Assembly: GCF_007097395.1 (NCBI RefSeq)
Contig: NZ_VKDC01000018.1
Span: 125,036-189,035 of the forward strand
Origin: Fulvivirga sp. M361
Lineage (GTDB): Bacteria > Bacteroidota > Bacteroidia > Cytophagales > Cyclobacteriaceae
DNA length: 64,000 nucleotides
Direction: 5' to 3'
In this document: piece after piece, positions 8,186 to 16,814 of the stretch
Layout: the number at the start of each line of letters is the position of its first letter
Numbering within the stretch: the stretch's first letter is position 1
Translations under genes and position numbers: made by a program
The notes under the pieces: model-generated
Database searches by the model: none
What the model was told of the DNA's origin: nothing
What the model saw: only the letters and a program-made list of their open reading frames with translations

Positions 8186-10562
8186 TTTGTATCGCTTATT
8201 GTTTTTCGCCGGTTGTTTATTTACCACAACGTTAGTGGCAGGGCAGGGACATCCATGGGTGTTTAGCGGTGTTATTAAGAACCAGGACAATCAACCTATC
8301 GATGCCGCTGCCATCAAAATCACTCCGGGGAGTAGGCATACTGTTTCTAACCAGGACGGAACGTTTATGTTGTCATGTCCTACTGGTGAAAAAATGAAAT
8401 TTCTGGAAGTATCCCATTTGGCATACCAACCCGTCCGCATCCTATTGCAGGATATTGAAAACCATGTCAACATAATCATCACCATGCACGACGCAGTACA
8501 AGTTCTGCAGACAGTGGAGATATACCATCAAAACCTGTTAACCGCAATGGTACAGGAAAGCCAGCCCATACAAGTGGTGGACAGAGAATTTATTGAAAAG
8601 AATAATACAGGTACTTTTTCCGGGGCTTTGGCCTCGCTACCCGGCGTGAGCACCATGAATGTCGGAGTGGGTATTGCCAAGCCGGTGATCCGGGGAATGA
8701 GTTTTAACAGGATACTGGTCAATAACCGGGGTATAAAGCAAGAAGGGCAACAATGGGGAGCAGATCATGGTCTTGAGGTTGATCCGTTTGATGTAGAATC
8801 AGTAGAGGTCATAAAGGGACCCGCATCGTTACTGTATGGTTCTGATGGCCTGGGAGGTGTGATCAATATCCGCGCCGATAAATTTTTAGAAGCTGATGGA
8901 GACCGGATCAACTGGATTTCCTCTTACCAGTCCAACAATGATGCATTTTCTAACTCTATGGGCTGGCAAGGCAGAAAAAACAATTGGGTGTACGGTGCCC
9001 GGCTTACCCATCAGGCGTATGGAGATTATACCGTGCCGGCCAATGAATTTACGTATGCCGGGTTCAATTTACCGATCTATGAGAACCGGTTGAAGAACAC
9101 AGCAGGCCGGGAGTTACACTACAGTGTAATGATGGGGCGAACAAGTGAGCACGTTACTTCTACGGTCCGGTTTTCCGCTTTTAACCAGGAGGCAGGTATT
9201 TTTACCGGAGCTATAGGCCTTCCCAGAAGCTATAACCTCAGGCATGAAAACCGTCACCGGGACATAGATTTTCCAAGGCAGGAAAACCAACATTTGATGC
9301 TGGTGAACAATAATACCTTTACCCTGGGAAAGAATAAACTCGAAATAGACCTGGGGATCCAATGGAACCAGCGTAAAGAGCTGTCATTTCCAGGTGCTCA
9401 TGGTATCGAGGCCTCTGCGGTCAATAGTAATTTGGCGCTGGGCCTCAGGCTCACTACTTATACGGCGAATGTACGCTACCAGGCAAGCTGGGCCCATGGT
9501 CATAAGGTACTATTTGGAGGGCAGGCCCAATATATGGATAACGAAAGAGAGGGCTTCGAATTTTTACTCCCGGATTTTTATTCTGCACAATTCGGGCTTT
9601 TCAATTATCATGTTTGGGAGGTCAACCCCAAATGGATACTTAATGCAGGTATACGCTATGACCATGGGCAACATACCATTCAACAACACTTGCAGCCGCT
9701 CTATGACAGAGCTACTTTACAGCCAACCGGCGAGTTCATGGAAAGGACACCCGACTTCGACCGGGAATTTGAGAATTTCAGCGGTGCGGCGGGGGTGAAC
9801 TACCTCTTAACTCCTGGAAATAACATAAAGGTGAATTTCGGCAATAGTTTTCGATTTCCCTCAGCCATTGAACTGTCCAGTAACGGGGTACATCATGGAA
9901 ACTTCCGACACGAAGCCGGTGATCCTTCTCTGGATATTGAAAGAGGCTATCAAACAGATGTTACTTTCTCACACGAGAGTAAGCGCCTGCTTTTTGAACT
10001 TTCCGCCTTTTATGCCTACTACCAGCAATACATCTACCTGGCGCCCACAGGCAGGTTCTCTGACCTGTCATCGGGAGGGACCTTATGGCAATACCGGCAG
10101 GATGACGCTTTGTTCAATGGCCTGGAATTGATGGCCAATTATCAACTCCCATTTGATCTGAAAGTAGAAATGGCCGTTGAGTGGGTCCAAAACCTCAATC
10201 TGCGCACTGACCTGCCTTTGCCACTTACCCCGGCTGCATCTGTACTGCTAAATTTGGAATATAGTGGTTTTAACTGGGCCCATTCGATTTTCAGTGATGC
10301 TTATATTTTTACGGGTGCGGAACAGGTTTTTGAGCAAAGCAGGGTGGATAGGAATGAACGAACGACCCCGGACAGCTTTATCCTCAACGCTGGTATGGGG
10401 TGCCGTATACAAGTTGCCGGACGCCAGCTACAATTCAGAATGAACGTAAACAATGTGTTCAACAGCTCTTACTTCAATCACATCAGCAGATACAGGCTCA
10501 TCAACCTCCCGGAACAAGGAAGGAACCTTGTGGTGTCTCTCAAAGTGCCGGTAAAATTGTGA
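8178..10562 (+). CDS. TonB-dependent receptor, probable zinc/metal uptake
   Basis: The 794-residue outer-membrane receptor has a signal peptide ending near VAGQG and a CarboxypepD_reg-like beta-sandwich at about 30-105 (SGVIKNQDNQPIDAAAIKI). A plug domain follows at about 125-235 (GVSTMNVGVGIAKPVIRGM, VEVIKGPASLLYGSDGLGGVI) and then a 22-strand-type barrel to the C-terminus. It would import a ligand across the outer membrane with TonB energy. The downstream AztD-like and DUF4625-like genes and the shared operators point to zinc. The start ATG sits within the operator; no better upstream start is present, so translation may be leaderless. Confidence 0.88.
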   Translation: MLHLYRLLFFAGCLFTTTLVAGQGHPWVFSGVIKNQDNQPIDAAAIKITPGSRHTVSNQDGTFMLSCPTGEKMKFLEVSHLAYQPVRILLQDIENHVNIIITMHDAVQVLQTVEIYHQNLLTAMVQESQPIQVVDREFIEKNNTGTFSGALASLPGVSTMNVGVGIAKPVIRGMSFNRILVNNRGIKQEGQQWGADHGLEVDPFDVESVEVIKGPASLLYGSDGLGGVINIRADKFLEADGDRINWISSYQSNNDAFSNSMGWQGRKNNWVYGARLTHQAYGDYTVPANEFTYAGFNLPIYENRLKNTAGRELHYSVMMGRTSEHVTSTVRFSAFNQEAGIFTGAIGLPRSYNLRHENRHRDIDFPRQENQHLMLVNNNTFTLGKNKLEIDLGIQWNQRKELSFPGAHGIEASAVNSNLALGLRLTTYTANVRYQASWAHGHKVLFGGQAQYMDNEREGFEFLLPDFYSAQFGLFNYHVWEVNPKWILNAGIRYDHGQHTIQQHLQPLYDRATLQPTGEFMERTPDFDREFENFSGAAGVNYLLTPGNNIKVNFGNSFRFPSAIELSSNGVHHGNFRHEAGDPSLDIERGYQTDVTFSHESKRLLFELSAFYAYYQQYIYLAPTGRFSDLSSGGTLWQYRQDDALFNGLELMANYQLPFDLKVEMAVEWVQNLNLRTDLPLPLTPAASVLLNLEYSGFNWAHSIFSDAYIFTGAEQVFEQSRVDRNERTTPDSFILNAGMGCRIQVAGRQLQFRMNVNNVFNSSYFNHISRYRLINLPEQGRNLVVSLKVPVKL

Positions 10563-10571
10563 GAATAATAA

Positions 10572-10588
10572 ATGCAACATTGTTGCAT
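10572..10588 (+). promoter_or_regulatory. Fur/Zur-like operator, -33 copy
   Basis: ATGCAACATTGTTGCAT is a perfect 8+1+8 inverted repeat. A TTG within it (10583-10585) is 19 bp before the -7 box at 10605, the spacing expected for a Bacteroidetes -33 element, so binding would block polymerase. Confidence 0.7.
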
Positions 10589-10604
10589 ATAAAATATCAA
10601 CCAT

Positions 10605-10625
10605 TATATTTGCAATAATGTTGCA
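10605..10625 (+). promoter_or_regulatory. promoter -7 box plus Fur/Zur-like operator, second copy
   Basis: TATATTTG (10605-10612) matches TAnnTTTG and overlaps TGCAATAATGTTGCA (10611-10625). It sits in the same register as at 8165-8185. It gives the DUF4625-like gene its own regulated promoter with a short leader. Confidence 0.7.
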
Positions 10626-10640
10626 TCTAAAAATCCGCCC

Positions 10641-11534
10641 ATGAAAAAAGGTTTTGTTTTGTTTTTAGCCCTATTTCCCCTTCTTTTCAATGCATGTTTA
10701 GATTCAGGGGATGAGGATACTTTAGATCTGAAAGGCCCGATCATTGGGTCAGTCGATGATATGCAGACTATCATGCCCAGTTACTTCCTGGAAGTTGGGA
10801 CGAAAGTGTTTAGTATTCCATTGGCTTTTCAAGTGGAAGATGAAACGGGTATTTCCGAGATCACGATTGAGTCGCACAGTGGTTTTGACGGCCATACCCA
10901 TGGCAGAAAGGCCAACTCGAATAACTTTGTGCTTTTCGGCTACAGCCATACGATCAGGCAGCAAGACCTGGAAGATCCCAGGCTCTTTCAAAGTGAAGTG
11001 GCCGATGATCTGCGCATTTACCTGGACGACAGGAACGTGTTGATACCCAATAACGGACTGATATTGGCGGGACCTTATCATTTTTCCATCAAAGCCACAG
11101 ATACAGAGGGTAATGAAACTTCTTATGCGGATAACTCGACCTACCATACCACCCTCTACATTCATCGCGAATATGCTCCTTTGATACATGTGGACGCAAT
11201 AGACAGGACCACAGGCACTGTGGAAGGGAGCGTCCGCAGGAATTCGGACCATGAATTTTCATCGGATATTACATTCTTATGGGCCTACATTTCACGGCCT
11301 GACTTTGGCAACCCTGCACAGGAAGGGGAGATCCGGAAGGAATGGGTTTGGGGGGAGTCAAACTGGCCACACCAGTTCAGAGGTGATACTGGCGAAGGCC
11401 TGGCTAATCCTCAGAATATAGACCTGGCCGGACTATTGGCAGGAGAAGAAGCAGTACGTCAAATGGGCGATACTGAAACCCTTACGATCTGGGCGGAAGA
11501 TGCTAACGGAAATATTTCTGTCAGATCTTTTTAA
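10641..11534 (+). CDS. DUF4625-like lipoprotein of the metal-uptake operon
   Basis: The 297-residue lipoprotein has a signal peptide with lipobox Cys19 (LLFNACLDSG). It carries Ig/cadherin-like beta-sandwich segments (FQVEDETGISEITIESHSG; FSIKATDTEGNETSYADN), the pattern I associate with DUF4625. A His-rich patch at residues 79-87 (SHSGFDGHTHG) could bind zinc. It is preceded by a regulated promoter with two operators and followed by the AztD-like gene after 115 bp. It probably acts at the periplasmic face as a metal-binding accessory of the receptor. The family name is from memory and the binding role is inferred. Confidence 0.7.
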   Translation: MKKGFVLFLALFPLLFNACLDSGDEDTLDLKGPIIGSVDDMQTIMPSYFLEVGTKVFSIPLAFQVEDETGISEITIESHSGFDGHTHGRKANSNNFVLFGYSHTIRQQDLEDPRLFQSEVADDLRIYLDDRNVLIPNNGLILAGPYHFSIKATDTEGNETSYADNSTYHTTLYIHREYAPLIHVDAIDRTTGTVEGSVRRNSDHEFSSDITFLWAYISRPDFGNPAQEGEIRKEWVWGESNWPHQFRGDTGEGLANPQNIDLAGLLAGEEAVRQMGDTETLTIWAEDANGNISVRSF

Positions 11535-11649
11535 ACAAGTTACACTATATCATGACCGTGGCCTGAAAGAAGGTTGTCCTAAGTCTCATGTATCAAGCTT
11601 CCTCAGCTTTAGGTTGTGATCCATCCAATAACAAACAAAAACAATAACT

Positions 11650-12930
11650 ATGATGAAAAAACTAACGCTAAAACTTTGGTCTATTCTGGCTTTACTGATC
11701 TTCACCGTGGCGTGTGATGATGACGATAATTCACTGAATACGGAGCCCATCACTTTTGAAGAAAGTGAGAGTGATTGGGTACGTATTACCCTTCTGCGTG
11801 AAGGCGGGATAGACCTCATGCAGGCGAATACAGGCCAAATTGTAAGTTCGGTGAATGAAAGTCTACCGGAAGCAGCCCGTCTTTATACCAGTAATTCCGG
11901 TCAGTATTTGGCAGTAATTGATAGAAGTGGCAATCAACTCCGGTTTTTTGACTCAGGAGTGATCAATCATGCAGACCATGGTCATCAGGAAGCCACGAGA
12001 TGGCTGGATAAAACGGTGGATGCTCCTGTACCTACGCATTACGCCAGTACCGGTGGCCATATGGTCGTTTTCAATGATGGAGACGGTTCTATTACCCATA
12101 TTAACGAGGCGCAACTAGAGATTCCATCGTATGAGCCCAATGTGATAACGTTTGAGAACACTGTGGCACATCACGGCGCAGGGTTTAGGTTGAAAAACGG
12201 GAAATTTGCCATTACCTTCAAAAATACCAACGAACCCGGGGGGCTTCCTCAAATGGTGAAATTCATTAACGCTGACGGAACGGTAATAGACGACAACGGT
12301 GAGGTAGAAGTTACTGGTATCCACGGCGACGCCACCAATGGTGTCTTTGGAGTTTTCGGTTCTACCGACGGGGTGATCTTAGTGGATGATCAGGATAACA
12401 TTAGTCTAATCCAAAATACCGGAGATCTTAACAGTGAAAGTGGAAACTGGATAGGGACATTAAAAGGGCATGATAATACCAACCTATTCTTTGGCAGGGC
12501 CAGGGAACTGGGGATATATGTCATAGATCCCGTATCGCAGGATCTTACCAGCTTATATGAAGGGTCTGATGTGGTCAGTGATATGTTGAGCTTCAATGGC
12601 GAGTATTACCTTGTACACACAGAAGATAACACGATACGAGTGTATGATGCTGAAAATGGGAATGCTATCACCGAAAGAGTGGTAGAAATGGAAAACATAC
12701 CAGCTATGGAAACAACGAACGGCAGGTCCTCACGTTCAGAAATAGAAATCCTTAGAAAGATGGAAGAACCCAGCCCGGTTTTGATCTGTTCTGATCAGTT
12801 CTTATACGTTTTAGCGCCGAACAGGGAAGAAATTAAAGTTCTGCAGATCCGCGATTTAAGCCATGTACATACTATACAACTGAACAGTGCGGTAGACAGT
12901 ATGGTTAAAAACGGATTCACTGAAATATAA
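11650..12930 (+). CDS. AztD-like beta-propeller lipoprotein, putative zinc metallochaperone
   Basis: The 426-residue protein begins with a lipoprotein signal (IFTVACDDDD, Cys22). The rest reads as a beta-propeller with repeated short strands and GDGSI/DDQDN loops. The motif HADHGH (His107, His110, His112), followed by PTHY and a second His pair (VAHHGAG), is the hallmark I recall of AztD-type periplasmic zinc metallochaperones, which pass zinc to an ABC transporter binding protein. No AztABC genes are in the window. Length is close to AztD. It forms the end of the operator-controlled operon and is followed by a strong hairpin. Confidence 0.72.
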   Translation: MMKKLTLKLWSILALLIFTVACDDDDNSLNTEPITFEESESDWVRITLLREGGIDLMQANTGQIVSSVNESLPEAARLYTSNSGQYLAVIDRSGNQLRFFDSGVINHADHGHQEATRWLDKTVDAPVPTHYASTGGHMVVFNDGDGSITHINEAQLEIPSYEPNVITFENTVAHHGAGFRLKNGKFAITFKNTNEPGGLPQMVKFINADGTVIDDNGEVEVTGIHGDATNGVFGVFGSTDGVILVDDQDNISLIQNTGDLNSESGNWIGTLKGHDNTNLFFGRARELGIYVIDPVSQDLTSLYEGSDVVSDMLSFNGEYYLVHTEDNTIRVYDAENGNAITERVVEMENIPAMETTNGRSSRSEIEILRKMEEPSPVLICSDQFLYVLAPNREEIKVLQIRDLSHVHTIQLNSAVDSMVKNGFTEI

Positions 12931-13033
12931 TAGTCAAATTATACATTTCCGGGTATTTGTGCGGCAGGGGAAGGGTAAATGAGACTTTACTTTAAGAGCA
13001 CATACGCAGGGATGATTATCAGAGGTCACTACT

Positions 13034-13070
13034 CTAACAGGTCCACGTTCGGCAAACGAGGACCTGTTAG
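13034..13070 (+). terminator. strong hairpin after the metal-uptake operon
   Basis: Perfect 11-bp stem CTAACAGGTCC / GGACCTGTTAG with an inner CGTT/AACG stem and a small loop. The downstream tail is only moderately T-rich (AATTTCATTT), so it may act as terminator or as mRNA 3'-end stabiliser. Confidence 0.6.
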
Positions 13071-13153
13071 AATTTCATTTGACTAGAATACGGTTAAACC
13101 TAAGCCTAAATAACCTTCTTTTCAGAGTTCCTTTTGGCTAGCTTTATTACTCT

Positions 13154-14380
13154 ATGCTAAAAGTAGGATTGATAGGGGATGGTATGGATAAAACGCTGCT
13201 TCAGCGACATCCTGTCCTGCTCAACAGACTGGTTCACATTGATGGAACAGGAACATTAAAAGCAGAATTTTACACAGACCAACTTAATGCCTGGGTCGGA
13301 GAAGAGGTCAAATTAAACGGCGAAAACAGGGTCACAAGCAATACAAAAGTTATTAGCCTTTTGCTTCAGGCCATGACCTCATACGATGATATTGCATTCA
13401 ATATCGCCCAGGTCCCGATGTTTCCGGCGGAAGATGCTATGACGGCATTCACCACGGCATTGCAATGGATGGCGGAAGTGATTCAACCGGATTTTGTTCA
13501 TGTGAGCTTTTCCAGCCAGGAAGGGAAATACCAAAGGCAGCAAAATGAGTGGGTACAAAAACTGCACGAACAAGGTTGTAAAATTATTTGCCCTGTTGGC
13601 GTACCCCCGGCTTTCCCTGCGTTGCTTGAACATGTCATTTCTGTTTCCGATCGTGGTTTTATGGAAGCCGGATTTACTTTCAGTAACCCTGATGTTATTG
13701 TGGATGAAAAATCCGTGGTAGTTTATGAAAACGGAACGTGGGTGAAACAGGCGCTCTCAAATGAAACTGCCAGCGCCCTGGTGTTAAGTAAAATGATCAG
13801 AACACAAATCACCTCATCACGTCTTAATGAAGCTAAACCCGTCAGACTACCCGATCTGGATAAGCTAAACTTTACGACGGTCAGCCAGCCTAATAACGAT
13901 CATGAATTTTCAGCACCTCCCAAACCGAAATTTTCGGAAAAAGCCCGGTGGTATTTGAAATCCATGCTTTCCAGGGTCATTGTGCCAACAGGTAAAGTAC
14001 CTCTATCCATAAAGAAAACGCGAAAAGTAAGTTGCAATGGGGATGGCGATACCATTTCCGCGTGTGCCTTTAGAATTGAAAGTAAAAAAAAGTCCGGGTC
14101 TTTTGTGTGCGGCGCCTGTGGTTGTGGTGATAGTGAAGGTGTTTTCGTAGGTGGAAATGTACCTAAGTTTGAAAAACTCGATTATCCCTATGTGAACTGC
14201 CCTGCGAGCATGCCTGGTTTTTCAAACTACTTGCCGTCCCGGGACGAATGGAATCCTGGTGAAAGAAAAATAGCCATCGAAGCAAAATTTGGGAAAGAAA
14301 GGTTGGTGGAAGAACAGCGGATACAAGGGGCACTGGAGAAACGCTTACAAAAAAGGTTAGGTTGGCTGGAAAAGATCTAA
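13154..14380 (+). CDS. subtilisin-fold pseudo-protease with C-terminal Cys knuckle, RiPP cassette
   Basis: The 408-residue cytoplasmic protein has a subtilisin-like N-terminal half: KVGLIGDGM resembles the strand carrying the catalytic Asp, and HVSFSSQEG..IICPVGVP..PALLEHVISVSD resembles the S8 core sheet. I see no HGTxVA His motif or GTSxA Ser motif, and the Asp position appears to be Gly, so it is probably inactive or incomplete. Residues about 290-345 hold SCNGDGD, ISAC, CGACGCGD and YVNCP, six Cys likely to bind zinc or an Fe-S cluster. A charged helix ends the protein. It converges on the exporter operon and a duplicate of its end lies at 7677. A role in recognising or maturing the precursor peptide is inferred from position. 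Confidence 0.6.
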   Translation: MLKVGLIGDGMDKTLLQRHPVLLNRLVHIDGTGTLKAEFYTDQLNAWVGEEVKLNGENRVTSNTKVISLLLQAMTSYDDIAFNIAQVPMFPAEDAMTAFTTALQWMAEVIQPDFVHVSFSSQEGKYQRQQNEWVQKLHEQGCKIICPVGVPPAFPALLEHVISVSDRGFMEAGFTFSNPDVIVDEKSVVVYENGTWVKQALSNETASALVLSKMIRTQITSSRLNEAKPVRLPDLDKLNFTTVSQPNNDHEFSAPPKPKFSEKARWYLKSMLSRVIVPTGKVPLSIKKTRKVSCNGDGDTISACAFRIESKKKSGSFVCGACGCGDSEGVFVGGNVPKFEKLDYPYVNCPASMPGFSNYLPSRDEWNPGERKIAIEAKFGKERLVEEQRIQGALEKRLQKRLGWLEKI

Positions 14381-14407
14381 TGTATAAAATCGTTCGCCCG
14401 GAAATCC

Positions 14408-14926
14408 TTAGGGAAGTTTATCAGGCCAGAAACCAGTTTTGTCCCGTATAAACGACCACAACGTACGAGACCTGGTAAAAACAGTAGCTGAAAGCGGTTG
14501 TCCAACACGCTGCTTCTTCATGTGATAGGGTGAGGCGTCTTCTGAATGCTTTGCAGGCTTGAGTACAATAGAATTACGCTTGTTTCCCTTCATATGATCT
14601 ATCCGGATATCGACGACTTCAGCTTCCATCACATCACCATTGTCAAGCACCACATTTGCCTTATCTCCGGGTTCAATTACTGATGCTTTAGACGTTTCAG
14701 CATATAACACGATATGATCCGACGCCATAATTCCATTGAGGGGTAGTTCAAAGTTTAATGAAACACTGGTCGTTGCATAGAAAGCGAGAGAGATCAATGT
14801 AAGAAAGAGTGCCACAGAAAACAATACGATACGAGAGATCAAAAATATACCCGGATGATCGGGGTCTTCAAGTCTGGGAAGAGAATGGTCTGCCTTCCGG
14901 GTATGGTGATCACTATTTGTTTTCAT
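14408..14926 (-). CDS. miniature HlyD-like membrane adaptor
   Basis: Only 172 residues, about 40% of a normal membrane-fusion protein. A cytoplasmic tail rich in His/Asp leads into one transmembrane helix at about 28-52 (ISRIVLFSVALFLTLISLA). A single beta-barrel-like region follows (IVLYAETSKASVIEPGDKANVVLDNGDVMEAEVVDIR), as in HlyD/NHLM exporters. The coiled-coil hairpin and lipoyl parts that reach TolC are missing. It starts 10 bp after the ABC exporter gene and ends the operon. It probably supports the exporter at the inner membrane. Confidence 0.65.
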   Translation of the reverse strand: MKTNSDHHTRKADHSLPRLEDPDHPGIFLISRIVLFSVALFLTLISLAFYATTSVSLNFELPLNGIMASDHIVLYAETSKASVIEPGDKANVVLDNGDVMEAEVVDIRIDHMKGNKRNSIVLKPAKHSEDASPYHMKKQRVGQPLSATVFTRSRTLWSFIRDKTGFWPDKLP

Positions 14927-14936
14927 TTTGCCCTGG

Positions 14937-16757
14937 TCATTTGAAGTAGATGGTATTCATGTCATTGGCCATTGGCCCGGGCACATCGGCATGTGAGATC
15001 ATATCACGAAACTGCTCGTTTTGACTCATTAGTTCAGTGTACGAGCCTTTTGACTCAACTGCGCCATTTTTCAAAATAAAGATCTCATCGGAATGGATCA
15101 GGTTTTTCACCCGATGCGTAACAAAAATGGTGGTTATCCCATATTTGCTGATAAACATGGATAAGCTATTGATCAATCCCATTTCAGTATTGACATCCAG
15201 GTTGGAAGTGGCTTCATCAAGTATCAGGATGCGTGGCTTTCTTATCAACGCCCGTGCGATGGCAAACCTTTGCCGCTGTCCGCCGGACAGACTCGATCCC
15301 CATTCCGATATGGGTGTTTGATACCCCTCGGGAAAAGAACGGATCAAATCATCTAAATGTGAGATCTTAATAATTTCGTTCACTTCATCCAGGGAAGGGT
15401 TTTCCAACCCTAACGTGAGATTTTCCCAAACCGTACCTTTGATCAGTTGAACCTCTTGCCACACGGTAGCGATCTGTCTGCGAAAATCAATAAGTGGCAC
15501 GTGTTCCGAGTTAACGTCATCAAAGTAGATGCTTCCTTCCACAGGTTTTTCGAACCTGCTCAACAATCGCAAAAGGGTCGTTTTTCCGGAGCCACTGGCT
15601 CCTACAAGGCCATAGAACTTGCCACTTTCTAATTTACAGCTGATCCGTTCAAGTATGGGCCGGTTACGCTGATAAGAAAATGAAACATTGTTAAACGTTA
15701 TAGCTCCCTGCAGATGTAATTTAATTTCCGGCGGTGGTTCATACGCTAACTTCGGATCTTGCTCGGGTGCTGCATCCAGGTATTCATACACACGGTTTAA
15801 GTTGACCGCCGCGTGCTGGAAGCTGGTGAATAAATTGACAAGGTTTGAAAATGGCCCATACATGTATCCGATATAGGCCGTAAATGCTACATAATCTCCC
15901 AGGCTCATTTCACCCTGAATGATGTATTTCCAACCAAGCCAGGTAAACAAAGCCATGTTCAGTGCGCTCAGCAGACGGTCTGAAATCCCCAATGCCGAAT
16001 TGATCGAATGTGCCCGGAGATGTGATTTCAAGGCTTTCTGCTGGATAGCTGCTCCCCGCTTAAAGTTATAATGCTCTAATCCAAGCCCCTTGAAGGTTTG
16101 CACCTGGTTCAACATTTCCACCTGGAGGGCATCAAAGTCGGCATGAGCTTCTGAAACGTCCTTCCAGCTGCTGCGCAAATATTTACCCGATAAAAATGTG
16201 ATCAGCCCTGAAACAGGTATGACCAGGATAGCCACGAGGGCCAATTTCCAATGCAGAAAAAAAAGAAAAGGAGGGACGATCAGAAGATAGATCCCTTGTC
16301 CAAATAATACCTGTACCGCATTGACAATAGCGTTCAAAGCACTCTGCCCGTCCGTAAAGCGACTTTTGATCTCGCCTACCTGGTGGCGAACAAAGAAGGA
16401 AGAGGGCAAATGCTGCAGGTGATTGAGAAAGTGCAGATTAAATACACTTCCTACTTTAGTGCTGATATAAGAGGTATAATACCCCAGCGCTATATCTGCA
16501 AAAGTCGAGGCAATGGTGATTGCCAAAATGCCCACAACGATCACTTCCATCAGGGCTATACTACCGGTAGGATATACAGAATCAAAAAGTAGTTTACTTA
16601 AAAAAGGCGTTATGATAGCAAGTAAACCAATGACAGGCCCAAGAACAATTCCCTTTCCTAGTAAAGACCAGTAAGGGCGTATCAGCCGGGTCAATCGAAG
16701 GAAATATCGAAAAGATTGCTTTAGGCCTATATTTTTCCTTTCTTTTTTGTCTTTCAC
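14937..16757 (-). CDS. ABC exporter (fused permease and ATPase), peptide type without C39 domain
   Basis: The 606-residue protein has six transmembrane segments at about 30-320 in the type-1 exporter fold and an ATPase at about 350-580. The ATPase shows Walker A GASGSGKTT, Q-loop VWQEVQLIKGT, signature LSGGQRQRFAIARAL, Walker B ILILDEATSNLD and H-loop THR. There is no N-terminal C39 leader peptidase, so any leader removal must come from elsewhere. It lies between the 613-residue maturation protein and the HlyD-like gene in one tightly spaced minus-strand operon. The likely substrate is the modified 58-residue peptide. Confidence 0.85.
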   Translation of the reverse strand: MKDKKERKNIGLKQSFRYFLRLTRLIRPYWSLLGKGIVLGPVIGLLAIITPFLSKLLFDSVYPTGSIALMEVIVVGILAITIASTFADIALGYYTSYISTKVGSVFNLHFLNHLQHLPSSFFVRHQVGEIKSRFTDGQSALNAIVNAVQVLFGQGIYLLIVPPFLFFLHWKLALVAILVIPVSGLITFLSGKYLRSSWKDVSEAHADFDALQVEMLNQVQTFKGLGLEHYNFKRGAAIQQKALKSHLRAHSINSALGISDRLLSALNMALFTWLGWKYIIQGEMSLGDYVAFTAYIGYMYGPFSNLVNLFTSFQHAAVNLNRVYEYLDAAPEQDPKLAYEPPPEIKLHLQGAITFNNVSFSYQRNRPILERISCKLESGKFYGLVGASGSGKTTLLRLLSRFEKPVEGSIYFDDVNSEHVPLIDFRRQIATVWQEVQLIKGTVWENLTLGLENPSLDEVNEIIKISHLDDLIRSFPEGYQTPISEWGSSLSGGQRQRFAIARALIRKPRILILDEATSNLDVNTEMGLINSLSMFISKYGITTIFVTHRVKNLIHSDEIFILKNGAVESKGSYTELMSQNEQFRDMISHADVPGPMANDMNTIYFK

Positions 16758-16814
16758 TGCTCTGTTGATAAAGTCGTCAAGTCACAGAACCTTCAGGTTC
16801 TCCAAGCTATGTAT

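Noticed and set aside
13154-14380. Active subtilisin-type leader peptidase
   Set aside because: I cannot find the HGTxVA or GTSxA motifs and the Asp strand reads GLIGDGM; a protease call is not supported.
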